64,000 nt of DNA from Myxococcales bacterium (GCA_019634385.1 JAHQVK010000050.1:84072-148071), one strand, 5' to 3'. Positions 26,864 through 36,876 are shown, numbered from the stretch's first letter. The notes: generated by a model from the letters alone, not told the origin. Program-made: numbers and translations.

Positions 26864-28813
26864 TTATGGCAGCCGAAACGCATCAGATATGTACATCCAT
26901 AACTTGGAAGATGCTTTGCCAGGAACTACGAACGACGGCCTAATATTAACTTCGTCCGGCAGTTTCATCGAAGGCCGCACCACATCAACCGCCATGGTGG
27001 ACGTTGTAGTGGTCGGCAATACCGGGAAACGCAACAGCCCAACCAGCTTGGTTTCTTCTTCTTCCGCAACAGCCCAGACCGAACCATACAAAATATAAGG
27101 CTTATCCAGAGAATGAGGGACCGTCAGTGTCAACACTGATGAGGCCACATCCAGCTCTGCAGAGATACCTTCGATGGGTTTCAGCAATGCTGCCGCCACC
27201 TCTGGGTCTTCGTCCGGAATGTCCACAAGAAACTTGGCGAACTGGGAGGCATAGAATAAATTACGGGGTTCTACCTCTAGAACCCGTTGCTGTAACTGAA
27301 TAGCCTCCTCATGACGCCCCACACGAAATAGGGTTGCTGCTAAAACAGAGCGGTACTCTCGGCGGGCTGAAGCGCGTGTCTCGAGGCCTACCGCTCGTTC
27401 CGCGGCCTCAACGGCCAGCTGCTCTCGGTCATTCACCACTTCTTCAGTGGACAGAGCGATCCCCATCGCATAGCGACTCAGGACCTCTGGATTGTGCATG
27501 TGGGCTACCACAATACGCTCAAAGGCCAATCCTCGGCCCTTAAGGTCCTCAAGCGCCCACGCACCCGCGCCCACATGAAGACTTAGCAGCACAAGGGAGA
27601 CCGCACTTATCCACCGAGGACTATGGACCAACGGCAACTCCGGATCGCGGTCCGTAACCATAGCCGCCACCCCCGCACCAGTAAGAAGGCCAAACAAGAC
27701 CCCTGGGATGGAAATGCCATACACCGACAAGCGGTAATCAGAGACCAATCCCCAGATAGCCCCCACCAGTGAAAATCCATGGATCGACAGAACGATCAAT
27801 GACAGCAAAATAAGCCACATCCACCACTGACGATTGAGGCGAAAACCCATCGGCATCCGTCGGTGATAGCGTTGAGCCGTAAATGCGAGGGTGCCGATAA
27901 GTCCGGCCACCGGGATAACTGCCCCGGCGTGCATCGGCGAACCTGGGTAGTATGCCGCCATCAATCCCCCCACTAACGACGAACCAAGGATCGAAAGAGC
28001 GGCCGTGCCATGACCAAGCAAACGCTCCACAAGCGAACCAAGGATAAACACTCCGGGTATCACAAGTAGCGGCTGAAGCTGCCAAGTGTGATGCACCCAA
28101 TTCGCGGTTAGGGCCAGGTACGGGCCCGCAGCATCCACGAGCTCTGGGGACACAGCTCCCAACGAAGCAACATCCAGCACTCCAACCAAGCACCCAGTTG
28201 TCACCAGATACACATGGATACTGACCAGGACGGCTACCACAGCCCACGTAACAACAGGTAAGCGCGCAAAAGCAAAACCGCAACGATGTGCTTGGTGGTC
28301 CAGCATATCCAATCGTCGGTGCCCATCGGCCGCTTCTTCAACAATACGACGCCGAATCGACTCAACCAGCCGCTCGGGATCACCGGAACGAAACAGATGT
28401 AGGGGAAAGACAAAATCTCGATCTTCGGTGGCAATAAATACAAAACCAGAGAGAGGTTGGCGGTGAACAAAGAGCCCGTGGATGTGGCGAAAACGCACCG
28501 CCAAAAGCGTTGTGTCCGCAAACGGAATGTGGACTCGGTCTGGCAATACCTCAATAGACATCGGCAACCGACGACGCCCCGACGTTGCAAAAACGCCGGA
28601 GAGAAAGGTCACAAACGTCGTAAGAAGCAGCAACCGGACTAGACCGTCTTGAGCCAACAACGAGTTGGCGTTCAAAATAGCCACCAACCCCACCGCAGTG
28701 ACAATGCTTACATAAAACCGAAAGCCAAACACCGGCGGGACCCGCAACGAATAACGTTCTGTCTGGTCGGAGTCCGACGAGCGGTGATGATTGATAGGTG
28801 GGTCTTCGCTCAT
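26864..28813 (-). CDS. Rhomboid-fold membrane protein lacking the catalytic dyad, with TPR-like C-terminal region
   Basis: The 649-residue protein has two N-terminal helices, a cytoplasmic stretch, then a rhomboid-like bundle of about six helices. LTANWVHHTWQLQPLLVIPGVFILG matches the rhomboid segment that normally reads F.H....H...N. Where active rhomboids carry GASG, this one reads GAVIPVAGLIG near residue 299, so the serine is replaced. The region that usually supplies the histidine reads SIPGVLFGLLTG near 369. Both catalytic positions therefore seem lost. A TPR-like segment follows (AATLFRVGRHEEAIQLQQRVLEVEPRN), then a globular C-terminal domain of unknown type. It is probably a membrane scaffold or iRhom-like adaptor; that is inference. 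Confidence 0.8.
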   Translation of the reverse strand: MSEDPPINHHRSSDSDQTERYSLRVPPVFGFRFYVSIVTAVGLVAILNANSLLAQDGLVRLLLLTTFVTFLSGVFATSGRRRLPMSIEVLPDRVHIPFADTTLLAVRFRHIHGLFVHRQPLSGFVFIATEDRDFVFPLHLFRSGDPERLVESIRRRIVEEAADGHRRLDMLDHQAHRCGFAFARLPVVTWAVVAVLVSIHVYLVTTGCLVGVLDVASLGAVSPELVDAAGPYLALTANWVHHTWQLQPLLVIPGVFILGSLVERLLGHGTAALSILGSSLVGGLMAAYYPGSPMHAGAVIPVAGLIGTLAFTAQRYHRRMPMGFRLNRQWWMWLILLSLIVLSIHGFSLVGAIWGLVSDYRLSVYGISIPGVLFGLLTGAGVAAMVTDRDPELPLVHSPRWISAVSLVLLSLHVGAGAWALEDLKGRGLAFERIVVAHMHNPEVLSRYAMGIALSTEEVVNDREQLAVEAAERAVGLETRASARREYRSVLAATLFRVGRHEEAIQLQQRVLEVEPRNLFYASQFAKFLVDIPDEDPEVAAALLKPIEGISAELDVASSVLTLTVPHSLDKPYILYGSVWAVAEEEETKLVGLLRFPVLPTTTTSTMAVDVVRPSMKLPDEVNIRPSFVVPGKASSKLWMYISDAFRLP

Positions 28814-28871
28814 AAGATCAATGAGACATTAGTCGTCCCCAATTCGGTTGGCAGCTTCTATCCGCTCCTAC

Positions 28872-30209
28872 TCACTCGAGCCGCACTTCTCGCCATGTTC
28901 CACGCAGCCACAAATTTGCAAGAATGAACGATTGTAGCACCCTATAGGCAATTTGAGCTAACCAAAGTGTCAGCAGACTTGCACTACATACCATTCCCAA
29001 CCAGTAGGCAAGCGGCAAAAATAGACACCACTGCAACACCAAAGAGACCCGTAAAACGAGTCCAGGGGAGCCTGTTCCTGCCAAAGCATTCTGAAATACG
29101 AGGCCCATCACCTCAAAGGGAATACCCAAACAATAGCAGCGAAGTAGGGTCACCCCAAGAGCGCGAGTCAATGGATCCTTAATGAAGAAGCCTACGATAA
29201 CATCGGCATAAGCAATTAAGGCCGGTGCCACGACGAGCAACATCCCCATCGCCACACCGGCCACTTCAACCCCCCAGCGCGTGGCCTCCTCAAGCTCCTT
29301 CCGTCCTAAGGCTTGACCTGCCAACGTTCCTGCTGCCTGCCCAAAAGCCAACCCAGGAAGTACAACAATGAGCGTCAAGTTATTGATGACGTGAGTCGCA
29401 GCAGCTTCGCGAGTACCCAGTTGGGTGATGATCCAAAAAAATGTCGCCAGCCCGAGAGAGAAGCTGACCTTATGAACACATGACGGCACCAGCAACCGAA
29501 GCAGGGTAAGTAACGTTGAGCCCTTGGGAACCACGAGCACCATTTCATCGGGAGCCACCCAGCGAAACCGTAGGACTATGTAGGCTATAGAACCGATGTA
29601 GGTCGCAATACAGCTCGCAAGTCCGGCACCAAAGGTTCCCATCGGCGGGAATCCCAACCATCCGTAAATAAAGACACCATTAAGGCAAATATTGGAGACG
29701 TGCGTCAGTAATATCGTATTCAGATAGATTGTGGGCTTGCCGATGGCATTCCAATATCCACGAAAGGCAAAGTTTACGCCCATGGCAGCGATGCATGGAC
29801 CACGAGCCCGGAAATAAGCAGAGCCCAGTTGAGCCACTTCTTCATCAGGGCTCAGCACAGCAAAGATATCTCCGGCAGACATCACCATCATGGCCCCCAT
29901 GGGTAAACCCCAAGAAAGCGCAATCAGTACCGCTCCATTAAGAGGCTCGGCCAGGTCTCGACTTCGCCCCTGCCCCCATCGACGAGCGACCATAGACTGT
30001 ACACCAGACGACAAACCAATTCCGCTTGACGAAGCCACAAAAAAGACCAGCGCCCCTAATCCTACGGCAGCTAAGGCCGAGTCTCCCAAGCTCCCGACCA
30101 TCGCTGTATCCACCACATTCAAGATATTTTGCGATATGACAGCACCTACGATCGGCAACCCCAAAGATAGAATGGTGGATAAGCGCTGAACCCATGTTTG
30201 CCTGCGCAT
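28872..30209 (-). CDS. MATE-family multidrug/toxin efflux transporter
   Basis: This is a twelve-helix cation-coupled efflux pump of the MATE family. The N-terminal segment LGLPIVGAVISQNILNVVDTAMVGSLGDSALAAVG contains the conserved Pro, the NVVDTAMVG signature and the first family repeat. A second copy of the fold begins near LVPSCVHKVSFSLGLATFF. The track start at 30365 overlaps the divergent response-regulator gene. ATG at 30209 (MRRQTWVQRLS) gives 445 residues, normal for the family. Substrates cannot be told from sequence. It lies just upstream of the rhomboid-like gene on the same strand, with a 58-bp gap. Confidence 0.92.
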   Translation of the reverse strand: MRRQTWVQRLSTILSLGLPIVGAVISQNILNVVDTAMVGSLGDSALAAVGLGALVFFVASSSGIGLSSGVQSMVARRWGQGRSRDLAEPLNGAVLIALSWGLPMGAMMVMSAGDIFAVLSPDEEVAQLGSAYFRARGPCIAAMGVNFAFRGYWNAIGKPTIYLNTILLTHVSNICLNGVFIYGWLGFPPMGTFGAGLASCIATYIGSIAYIVLRFRWVAPDEMVLVVPKGSTLLTLLRLLVPSCVHKVSFSLGLATFFWIITQLGTREAAATHVINNLTLIVVLPGLAFGQAAGTLAGQALGRKELEEATRWGVEVAGVAMGMLLVVAPALIAYADVIVGFFIKDPLTRALGVTLLRCYCLGIPFEVMGLVFQNALAGTGSPGLVLRVSLVLQWCLFLPLAYWLGMVCSASLLTLWLAQIAYRVLQSFILANLWLRGTWREVRLE

Positions 30210-30322
30210 CACCCGTTGATTACCTCCGCCACTATCGTCCACAAGGGTGCGTACTAGATATTTCCCGCAGGCGCTTGCACGTAACACCCAAGACGTCCAC
30301 TCTATTGAGCGAAGGCCGCAAA

Positions 30323-30739
30323 ATGTCGTTGATTTCCCACGAGTCAAATCCGTCACAACCACCACTACGCATTCTGGTAGTTGATGACGACGACGCAGTT
30401 CGTGGGGTCATTAAACGAGTGCTGGAACGCCTAGGACATCAAGTTGAAGCTTGCGCTTCCGCATCTGAAGCCGAAGCTCGGTGTAATTGCTCCACCGACG
30501 TGGCCATGATCGATCTTCACCTAGGGGACAATGGCGAAGATGGCTGGGCCGTTCTCGAGAGGTGTAAGCTCCGTTACCCAAAAACCTGTTTCATACTCAC
30601 ATCTGGTGCTCGACCGGATCTGCCCCACCCCGCACATGGTGGCCCGCTTTTCCTTCGTAAACCATTCTCCCGGGCCGAATTGGTCAATCTACTCGAAACA
30701 GTACGCGCCAAACTTGCCAACCAAACCTCCCTATTATAG
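30323..30739 (+). CDS. Stand-alone response-regulator receiver domain protein
   Basis: The 138-residue protein is a single CheY-like receiver domain. The acidic pocket is VVDDDDA near residues 18-24, the phospho-accepting Asp is in AMIDLHLG near 64, and the switch residues are the Ser in ILTSGA and the Lys in FLRKPFS. No output domain follows, so it must act through protein contacts. No histidine kinase is adjacent. The track starts at 30194, but ATG at 30323 (MSLISHESNPSQ) is preferred because the receiver fold begins shortly after it. The gene is divergent from the MATE transporter. Confidence 0.88.
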   Translation: MSLISHESNPSQPPLRILVVDDDDAVRGVIKRVLERLGHQVEACASASEAEARCNCSTDVAMIDLHLGDNGEDGWAVLERCKLRYPKTCFILTSGARPDLPHPAHGGPLFLRKPFSRAELVNLLETVRAKLANQTSLL

Positions 30740-30894
30740 GGCCCCTGTAATCAGTCGTCGGCCGCGGGCCTATTTGAAACCAGCGAGACGGCTTCACCAA
30801 CCTACCCTCACCGCGCTCAGTCCCCCTCGTTAGCACTGCGTTATCCAGTGGAAGTAGCCTGACGCGGGCGCCAACCTGATATAAGACAACACCA

Positions 30895-31905
30895 ATGCGC
30901 ACGTTGCGAGCAACTTTGGTGTTGCTCTTCCTAGCGGTCAGCGGGGCTGCGGGGGGGTACATATGGTTCGATAGTGCTCTTCACGCCGCCGGGCCTGGAG
31001 GTAAAGCTCGACTGATAGAGATCCCCCAAGGCGCCTCCAAAACTCGGGTCGCGAAGATTCTCGTCGACCAAGGTCTCGTGCAGCACCCTTGGGCCTTGGA
31101 ACTCTGGTTACGCATTCATGCCGATCTTCCATCCCCAAAGGCGGGACGACATCTCATTGACCCTCAAATGCCGTTCCCCCGAGTCTTCCAGACTCTCGCA
31201 AACACGCCCATAACCGAGGATCTGTCCATCACTTTGGTTGAAGGATGGCGTTTGAGTGAAGCCGATGAGTTTCTTGCTCAAAAAGAGTTAATCGAGCCCG
31301 GTGAGTACCTCGAAGCCGCGTCTAACGCATCAGCATATACCATTGGCTTTCCTACCGAGGGCTCAACGCTGGCTGGCTATCTCCTCCCGGATACATACCG
31401 AGTACGCCCTGGAAAGCTGAAGGTGGGCAGCCTAATCCAGCGTCAGCTTGATGCATTCGCCCAACGTTTTTACATTCCCCACCAAGCAGAGATTCAAAAG
31501 AGCGGCAGACGTTTGCGTGTCTTAGTGATCATGGCCTCACTCCTAGAACGGGAAGAACCCAAACCAGAAGTACGCCCCTTGGTCGCGGGCGTACTCTATA
31601 ACCGCCTCGATGCCCACAACCCCCTAGGCGTTGACGCTACCAGCCGGTACACCCTGGCCAACTGGAACGATCGCAAATCATTCTTACGTAAACTGCGAGA
31701 TCCTACCGATCCCTGGAATACCCGTCTTAAAGCCGGTCTCCCTCCCGGCCCAATCGGTGCTCCTAGTTTGAGTAGTCTCGTCTCCGCCCTACACCCTAAG
31801 CGCACGAAGAACTGGTATTACCTACACGATAAGCAGCAGAGGATTCATTTCTCCCGAACTGCCGCAGAACATGAGGCTAAGAGAAAAAAGTACAACGTGT
31901 GGTAG
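30895..31905 (+). CDS. mltG: Endolytic murein transglycosylase MltG
   Basis: MltG cleaves nascent glycan strands in the periplasm and is thought to set where peptidoglycan synthesis stops. The protein has one N-terminal membrane anchor (ATLVLLFLAVSGAAGGYIWF) and a LysM-like segment (IEIPQGASKTRVAKILVDQGLV). The YceG domain contains the catalytic Glu in MASLLEREEPKPEVRP near residue 218. It is followed by AGVLYNRLDAHNPLGVDATSRYTL and GLPPGPIGAPSLSSL. The 336-residue length is normal. The 3' end overlaps the start region of the next ORF, pointing to a short operon with the DUF885 gene. Confidence 0.95.
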   Translation: MRTLRATLVLLFLAVSGAAGGYIWFDSALHAAGPGGKARLIEIPQGASKTRVAKILVDQGLVQHPWALELWLRIHADLPSPKAGRHLIDPQMPFPRVFQTLANTPITEDLSITLVEGWRLSEADEFLAQKELIEPGEYLEAASNASAYTIGFPTEGSTLAGYLLPDTYRVRPGKLKVGSLIQRQLDAFAQRFYIPHQAEIQKSGRRLRVLVIMASLLEREEPKPEVRPLVAGVLYNRLDAHNPLGVDATSRYTLANWNDRKSFLRKLRDPTDPWNTRLKAGLPPGPIGAPSLSSLVSALHPKRTKNWYYLHDKQQRIHFSRTAAEHEAKRKKYNVW

Positions 31906-31913
31906 TAGGAAAC

Positions 31914-33827
31914 ATGCGATGGCCAATCATACCTCTCATGGTCGGTCTTTTGGGTTGCCCTCTTGCTGCTCAATCCCCTCTGGTTGATCACAATAAAAAG
32001 CCTAATCTTCTTCCGACCTCTTCCCCTCAGACCCCCACGAACCCATCTGGCACCTTGCCCGTTAGAACAAGCACGTCAATACAATGGGGTCCCTCATTCG
32101 TACAGACCGCCGCCGGTACCACCGAAAACGTGGAACTGAAGCTACTTCTCACCGAGCACTGGCGTCACAAATTAGAGAATTACCCTTTGTTTGCGACCCA
32201 AGTCGGGTTTCGAATGCTTGACGACCAACTTACAGACAACCGAATGGCCGGTCATATCCAGCGTAGAGACGCTACCAAACATTTCTTAGATCAAGCTCTG
32301 GGCATTCAGTCTTCCTCCCTCAACACCACAGACACCACCACTCTCTCGCTCCTGATCGAGTCGCTTCATTCCGATGTAGCTACTTTTGACTGTCAATTCT
32401 TCACTTGGCTGGTTGCAGCTCGGGGCAACCCAGTTACCACTTGGAACTATCTTCCTGAGCTGCACTCAATAACACAAGCTATTGACTTCAAAAGACTTAT
32501 CAAAAGATATAAGGGTATATCTTTATCTATTGATAACGAAGTTGCCAACCTCAAGTTAGGTGCCGAAAGAGGCCTACTAGCCACCGCGGAATCCACTCGC
32601 CGCGTCATTAAGATGGTTACCGACCAGCTCAATGAACCTTTGCAACAATGGCCACTAATGAAACCAACTTTGGTAGCTACTCCTCAAGATGCCCCGGAAT
32701 CCTTTGATAAAAGTCGAGCACAACTAGCGGACATCGTGCGCACCCAAATACGCCCAGCACTCCTGAGATACCAACAGTTTTTGGCAACCCAGATCCTCCC
32801 TCGAGCCCGTCCTGATACTGAGGTAGGTATCGGATCTCTCCCGGGCGGTAAACAGTGTTACCAGCATCTTATTCGACGCTATACTTCCCTGCCCCTCAGT
32901 GCCAAAATCATTCATGAAACTGGGTTAAAAGAGATAGACCGTATCGACAATGCGATGCGTCAACTCGGCAGAAAACTCTTTGGTATCAAAAACCGGCAAC
33001 AGATCCTCAAACATCTACGCACCCATCCCAGCCTCTATTTCACCACCGAAGAAGAGATTGAGACCAAAGCCAAGCAAGCCCTAGCCCGCGCTAGCCAAAC
33101 AATACCCAAGTATTTTGGTATACTCCCCCAAGAGAAGTGTATCGTCAGACGTGTGCCTAAATATGAAGCACCATACACTACCATCGCGTACTACCGACCA
33201 CCCACGCCAGGAATCAAACCTGGTGAGTACTTTATAAATGTGTACCAGCCTAAAACTCGTCCGCGCTATGAAGCGGAGGCTCTTGCCTTTCATGAGTCTA
33301 TTCCAGGGCATCATCTCCAGATCGCCATCAGCTACGAGCGGCCGGCACTTCCAGCTTTTCGAAAGTACATCAATGCCACTGTATTTGTAGAGGGTTGGGC
33401 ACTCTATACCGAGCAACTTGCGGATGAGATGGGCCTCTATTCTGGGGATCTCGACCGAATGGGTATGTATTCGTATGAAGCCTGGCGAGCGGCGAGACTA
33501 GTGGTTGACACTGGTATACACGCGTTCGGATGGAGTCGAGCCCAAGCAAAACAATTCATGACCGAGCACACCGCCCTAGCTGCTAACAACATTGACAACG
33601 AAATCGACCGATATATAAACAGTCCTGGCCAGGCTCTCGCTTACAAAACCGGCCAGATGGAAATATCTCGTCTACGCAAAATGGCGGAGACGAAGCTTGG
33701 CAAGAATTTCCATCTATCCCGCTTTCATGATGCAGTTCTGGAAAACGGTGCGGTATCTCTTTCCGTACTCCGCAAGCAAATAGACCGATGGGTGAAAGCC
33801 TCAAAGAAAGAACAAATGCCTCAATGA
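31914..33827 (+). CDS. DUF885-family metallopeptidase-like secreted protein
   Basis: The protein belongs to the DUF885 family, proteins with a zinc-peptidase-like HExxxGH motif. Here it reads FHESIPGHHLQIA near residue 460, with a distal FVEGWALYTEQLADEMG that supplies the expected third ligand. The N-terminus MRWPIIPLMVGLLGCPLAAQS is a signal peptide; LLGC could be a lipobox, while AAQS could equally be a type I cleavage site. The product is therefore periplasmic or membrane-anchored. I chose ATG at 31914 over the GTG five codons earlier. The stop overlaps the next gene's start (ATGA). Substrates are unknown. Confidence 0.88.
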   Translation: MRWPIIPLMVGLLGCPLAAQSPLVDHNKKPNLLPTSSPQTPTNPSGTLPVRTSTSIQWGPSFVQTAAGTTENVELKLLLTEHWRHKLENYPLFATQVGFRMLDDQLTDNRMAGHIQRRDATKHFLDQALGIQSSSLNTTDTTTLSLLIESLHSDVATFDCQFFTWLVAARGNPVTTWNYLPELHSITQAIDFKRLIKRYKGISLSIDNEVANLKLGAERGLLATAESTRRVIKMVTDQLNEPLQQWPLMKPTLVATPQDAPESFDKSRAQLADIVRTQIRPALLRYQQFLATQILPRARPDTEVGIGSLPGGKQCYQHLIRRYTSLPLSAKIIHETGLKEIDRIDNAMRQLGRKLFGIKNRQQILKHLRTHPSLYFTTEEEIETKAKQALARASQTIPKYFGILPQEKCIVRRVPKYEAPYTTIAYYRPPTPGIKPGEYFINVYQPKTRPRYEAEALAFHESIPGHHLQIAISYERPALPAFRKYINATVFVEGWALYTEQLADEMGLYSGDLDRMGMYSYEAWRAARLVVDTGIHAFGWSRAQAKQFMTEHTALAANNIDNEIDRYINSPGQALAYKTGQMEISRLRKMAETKLGKNFHLSRFHDAVLENGAVSLSVLRKQIDRWVKASKKEQMPQ

Positions 33828-34423
33828 CTTATCCCGCCCTCCCATGGCACCGTGAGCTTGCAACACACCCACTTCAGTTGGAGCTACGACCAGTTGCCTC
33901 CCGGGATGTCTCCGGTCTTCTTATCCTGGACCAGGTACTCGCAGAGGAGGACATGACGTCCGCAGATGGTATTGAATCGGTACCAAGGAACGAGGCAGAA
34001 ATGCGTATCAAGCTCACACCTTGGTGGCAACACTCGTCCTCAATCGACAAAGGTATCTATCTGGTGGTTGCGGTCTCAGTTCCTTCGGGAACCATTCCGA
34101 TACTAGCAAGTGGAGAGCTACATCGCTTACCTGTAGCCAAAATGCGCCATGTAGGCGTTCTCTCGGTGGGTGTTCATCCTGAGTTTCGTCGCCGTGGTCT
34201 AGGACAAGCCATTGTCGAAGGACTCATTAGTTGGGCCGAAGCCCACAATATAACTCGCATAGAGCTCTATGTTCGTCAGGACAACCACGCGGCCCGAGCA
34301 CTATACACCAAGCTTGGCTTCACCTTAGAGGGACAGCGTCATCACTCGATTCAATTGCCTAATGGCACCCTGATGGATGACCTTATTATGGCTCGAGTAA
34401 GCTCCCTAGTCGCAAGCAGGTAA
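33824..34423 (+). CDS. GNAT-family N-acetyltransferase
   Basis: This is a single-domain acetyl-CoA-dependent acyltransferase. The acetyl-CoA loop is VGVHPEFRRRGLGQAIVEGLI, followed by ITRIELYVRQDNHAARALYTKLGFTLEGQ, the typical motif B end with N and Y/LGF. It resembles RimI- or RimJ-type enzymes. The acceptor, protein or small molecule, cannot be read. The ATG at 33824 overlaps the TGA of the DUF885 gene by ATGA, indicating translational coupling, and is preferred to the track start at 33788. The 199-residue length is normal. Confidence 0.88.
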   Translation: MTYPALPWHRELATHPLQLELRPVASRDVSGLLILDQVLAEEDMTSADGIESVPRNEAEMRIKLTPWWQHSSSIDKGIYLVVAVSVPSGTIPILASGELHRLPVAKMRHVGVLSVGVHPEFRRRGLGQAIVEGLISWAEAHNITRIELYVRQDNHAARALYTKLGFTLEGQRHHSIQLPNGTLMDDLIMARVSSLVASR

Positions 34424-34436
34424 ATAATTATCGACG

Positions 34437-36569
34437 CTACAATGCCACAGAAGCATCATCAACCGGAGATGAAGCCCCCTTCGTAGTTGCTTCGGCCGGA
34501 AGCTGTGGCTGAGATACTTCCAGTGGCAGCGACCTCTCTCGCCCCTCTGAAGCCCCCTTTTTCGGTGAAGGCTTCGGTGGTGTACTGATCTTTGGCAACA
34601 CTGGAACTTTCCGCCGAACTAAGCTGGGTTTGACCATCGAATTAGACCGAGTTGAGGGATTAACACGAACTCGAGATACATTTCGGTGCCACCGACGCAA
34701 TACAGACTTCTTGGTTTGCTCAGTACCCAGCAAAATAAGACGCATCTGGAGATCTCGGTCAGGTACCACCTCGTCAATATAATCAAGATAGCCGTCAATA
34801 GATAAGGTCAACCCCAGAGGATAAGCCGATCGCTCAACATCTACAACGATCGGCGTTTGCCCCCTAGGCAAACCATCCAAGACAACATGAGCCCCACGGG
34901 GAACAGTATCCAGCTTTAGGGCCACCGTAGAACGAATAGACGCTGCCTCGAACTCCGGTTCCGCCAAAAGAATTTTTTGTTCCTGGGTGACCGATAGCTT
35001 CTCATTGTCAGAAAGCCCCACAATCAGACTCACCAAAAGCACTAATATACCCGCCACCCATAAGTAACCTCGGTAGTGATTGTGGAGCAGCGCGGAGAGC
35101 TCAGCCCCCAAAAAAGAAGACGGAACAGAGCAAATCATCGGGCCTGAATCACGGCGGTCAGGAGCCAATGATGAAGAACCAGCTCCTACTGTGGCCTCGT
35201 GCCGTAAGCTAGCAGCTCGTGGTGGCTTCGATAAGCAACGAGGCTCAGCACAGTCAGAAAATTGCGGCACTTCCTGAATAAGCGGCTGTGCAATTGGATG
35301 TGATGGCTCAATCACCTCAGCGATCGATACCGATTGCTCAGGCGTCTGTTCAAATGCCTCATCCCTAAGAGTTGCCATAGAGGAGGATGAACTCACCAAA
35401 CTAGGTGAGCTTAGGGGCGCTCGACTATCTGCATCTTCCCCTCGGAGATACGACCCGTTGCTTACCTCGCCGAGGATGGTTGGGCCATCTACATTCTCAA
35501 AGGGTAGTGCGTAACCAACCTCCGCACCCTCATCCTCCACCACTTCCACTTCGAAGGATGAATCCAAATCGGATGCGGGAAGAGAGGTCACCTCCTCTCC
35601 CTTCCTAATTTTGGTGAGGAGGAGATGCTTTTCTTCGATCCTATCCGCAAACAAACGCCGCATGACCTTCCCCAAACTAACTTCGGGAAGTTTCTCTCCG
35701 TTCAGCTCTCTAGCTAAGACCAGCAGATCTCTGCGCATTTCTAGTGCAGTCTGGTATCGTTCTGCAGGCGATTTAGCCAGTGCACGTAGACAAATACGCT
35801 CAAGGGCTTGTGGATACTCTGGAATACTCGCGACGGGAGATGGAGCAATATCATGGCATATCGCCTGAAGAGTAAGCATGTCACTCTTCCGTTTAAAAAG
35901 TCGACGACAAGTACTTAGCTCATATAAAACAATACCCAAGGAGAATATATCCGAACGACGATCAACCGGGCGCCCCATACATTGCTCCGGTGACATATAA
36001 GCGTACTTCCCCTTAACCTGACCGACCTCCGTATGGGATTCACGGTCAGCTGAGACTGCAATGCCAAAATCAAGTATTTTTACGCAACCATCATAGGTAA
36101 TAAACACATTTGCCGGACTCACATCCCGGTGGACTAAATTCTTAGATACCCCGGTCCGGTCTTTGGCTTCGTGTGCGGCATGAAGACCAGCAGCTACCTC
36201 CGCAATCAGATAAGCGCACAGGCCAAACTTGAGTATTCGCTGACTACCTGCAAGTCGCCTAGCCAAACTTGAGGTATTCTCACCCTCAAGATACTCCATA
36301 GCAATGTAGAGTTCACCCTGATCGAGTCCGAAGTCTTGGACTTGAACAACGTTCTGATGATGAACACCAGCAATCAACCGCGCTTCATCACGAAACATCC
36401 TTACAAAACGCTGTTCACGAGCAAGGTGGGGCAGTATCCGCTTTATCACTACTGGGCGTTCGAATTGCCCTGGACCGTGCAAGCGAGCCAGCAGGATTTC
36501 AGCCATCCCACCGCTGCCGAGTAGACCTAAAATCTCATAGCGCCCTATATATTCGGGAAGACTTGTCAC
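34437..36569 (-). CDS. Ser/Thr protein kinase with transmembrane helix and PEGA domain
   Basis: This is a eukaryotic-type (Hanks) kinase. The glycine loop is LLGSGGMAEILLAR and the ATP lysine is in VVIKRILP. The catalytic loop is VHRDVSPANVFI near residue 145, followed by the DFG motif ILDFGIA and YMSPEQ. A Ser/Glu-rich linker of about 170 residues follows the kinase, then one membrane helix (YLWVAGILVLLVSLIVGL) near 505. An extracytoplasmic PEGA domain follows (LKLDTVPRGAHVVLDGLPRG). A basic Pro/Lys-rich tail ends the protein. The kinase therefore faces the cytoplasm with its sensor in the periplasm. PknB-like kinases with PEGA domains are common in Myxococcota. A perfect palindrome lies 17 bp upstream. 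Confidence 0.95.
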   Translation of the reverse strand: MTSLPEYIGRYEILGLLGSGGMAEILLARLHGPGQFERPVVIKRILPHLAREQRFVRMFRDEARLIAGVHHQNVVQVQDFGLDQGELYIAMEYLEGENTSSLARRLAGSQRILKFGLCAYLIAEVAAGLHAAHEAKDRTGVSKNLVHRDVSPANVFITYDGCVKILDFGIAVSADRESHTEVGQVKGKYAYMSPEQCMGRPVDRRSDIFSLGIVLYELSTCRRLFKRKSDMLTLQAICHDIAPSPVASIPEYPQALERICLRALAKSPAERYQTALEMRRDLLVLARELNGEKLPEVSLGKVMRRLFADRIEEKHLLLTKIRKGEEVTSLPASDLDSSFEVEVVEDEGAEVGYALPFENVDGPTILGEVSNGSYLRGEDADSRAPLSSPSLVSSSSSMATLRDEAFEQTPEQSVSIAEVIEPSHPIAQPLIQEVPQFSDCAEPRCLSKPPRAASLRHEATVGAGSSSLAPDRRDSGPMICSVPSSFLGAELSALLHNHYRGYLWVAGILVLLVSLIVGLSDNEKLSVTQEQKILLAEPEFEAASIRSTVALKLDTVPRGAHVVLDGLPRGQTPIVVDVERSAYPLGLTLSIDGYLDYIDEVVPDRDLQMRLILLGTEQTKKSVLRRWHRNVSRVRVNPSTRSNSMVKPSLVRRKVPVLPKISTPPKPSPKKGASEGRERSLPLEVSQPQLPAEATTKGASSPVDDASVAL

Positions 36570-36585
36570 TGTGGCCCCTGTAGAA

Positions 36586-36601
36586 GGAGACGCGCGTCTC
36601 C
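36586..36601. promoter_or_regulatory. Perfect 16-bp palindrome upstream of the kinase gene
   Basis: GGAGACGCGCGTCTCC is a perfect palindrome 17 bp before the kinase start codon. The position suits an operator or leader hairpin. The rest of the 360-bp gap to galE holds no ORF I can support. The galE side has a candidate promoter. Confidence 0.35.
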
Positions 36602-36876
36602 GTGATCTAGCCTAAACCTAGCATACGCGCAGCTACTCATCTCATCTGGAAAAGACAGTGCCATCTACCTCTACATCAGGCCGAAGCTTCCGCTCCCTTG
36701 CCCGTGCAGCATTGTATGCCTACGCAATTTTCTCGTCCAGTCGGTCAGCCTAGTCAAAGACTCCTTATTTTGGATGATGTTAGCCTCGTTTTAGGTCGGT
36801 ACAGAAGTACGCATACAATGCGTCCAAAAAATCGATACTAAACGGACGGATCATCCTTTGCTATCTGTAGTTTGGC

